From Bacteroidales bacterium (GTDB taxonomy: Bacteria > Bacteroidota > Bacteroidia > Bacteroidales > Muribaculaceae): DNA of 6,038 nt. The notes beneath the pieces were generated by a model that saw only the letters and a list, made by a program, of their open reading frames with translations, was not told the origin of the DNA and did not search any database. How positions within the stretch are numbered: position 1 is the first letter of the stretch; each line of letters begins with the position of its first letter. The translations under genes were made by a program, and so were the position numbers. Location of the stretch: the NCBI GenBank assembly GCA_900769345.1, contig CAAGGJ010000075.1, forward strand, positions 1-6,038. The letters run 5' to 3'. Positions 5,978 through 6,038 of the stretch are shown in pieces.

Positions 5978-6038
5978 TAATGAAAGGCTGATTCTTTGTT
6001 GTCAGTCAAGCCCGCGGCAGCGAACAAGATGCGCGTAG
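5977..6038 (-). CDS. Possible 3' end of an unidentified minus-strand gene (partial)
   Basis: One minus-strand frame is open from the right edge for 20 codons and ends in TAA at 5979-5977, reading approximately TRILFAAAGLTDNKESAFH. The stop overlaps the first base of the terminator hairpin, which is a sensible arrangement for a gene end. However, 20 codons is too short to tell from chance, the peptide is not one I recognise, and a plus-strand frame is also open here. The stretch may simply be intergenic. Confidence 0.15.
   Translation of the reverse strand, partial: TRILFAAAGLTDNKESAFH

Noticed and set aside
5774..5985. tRNA-Pro as an attachment site of an integrated element
   Set aside because: No second copy of the tRNA 3' end and no integrase gene are visible in the window. 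The short repeats downstream are not enough.

Overview
The window holds an L-fucose catabolic operon on the minus strand and, divergent from it, a tRNA-Pro gene on the plus strand. Several features suggest a gut-type Bacteroidota (Bacteroidales). The start codons have AT-rich leaders with no Shine-Dalgarno motif. Promoter-like sequences fit the Bacteroidota sigma pattern (TTG, a spacer of about 19-20 nt, then TAnnTTTG) on both sides of the divergent spacer. The kinase and permease are of types commonly seen in Bacteroides-like fucose loci. Genus cannot be read from this window.

Layout from left to right. Bases 1-285 are non-coding as far as I can see. They hold a 31-bp imperfect tandem repeat, a GC-rich hairpin cluster and a roughly 70-bp near-perfect inverted repeat downstream of the operon. 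Bases 286-5487 carry four genes, all on the minus strand and transcribed right to left: fucI (isomerase), fucA (aldolase), a RhaB-type sugar kinase serving as fucK, and fucP (permease). The gaps are 40, 21 and 2 nt. Bases 5488-5773 are the regulatory spacer, with outward promoters for the operon and for the tRNA. tRNA-Pro(UGG) lies at 5774-5848 and is followed by a strong terminator. The last 130 bases hold an apparently convergent second terminator and perhaps the 3' end of a minus-strand gene that enters from the right.

Pathway: FucP imports L-fucose with protons. FucI isomerises it to L-fuculose. The kinase makes L-fuculose-1-phosphate, and FucA splits that to dihydroxyacetone phosphate and L-lactaldehyde. 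The window has no regulator (fucR), mutarotase (fucU) or lactaldehyde reductase/dehydrogenase, so these must lie elsewhere if present.

No wholly new system is evident. The most interesting points are departures from the E. coli paradigm inside recognisable enzymes. In FucP the proton-coupling Asp (E. coli D46) is Asn, and an Asp appears one helical turn earlier. In FucA one zinc ligand His is Gln and the Tyr equivalent to Tyr113 is Phe. The kinase is of the rhamnulokinase type although the operon is a fucose operon. The comparisons with E. coli proteins are from memory and were not computed.
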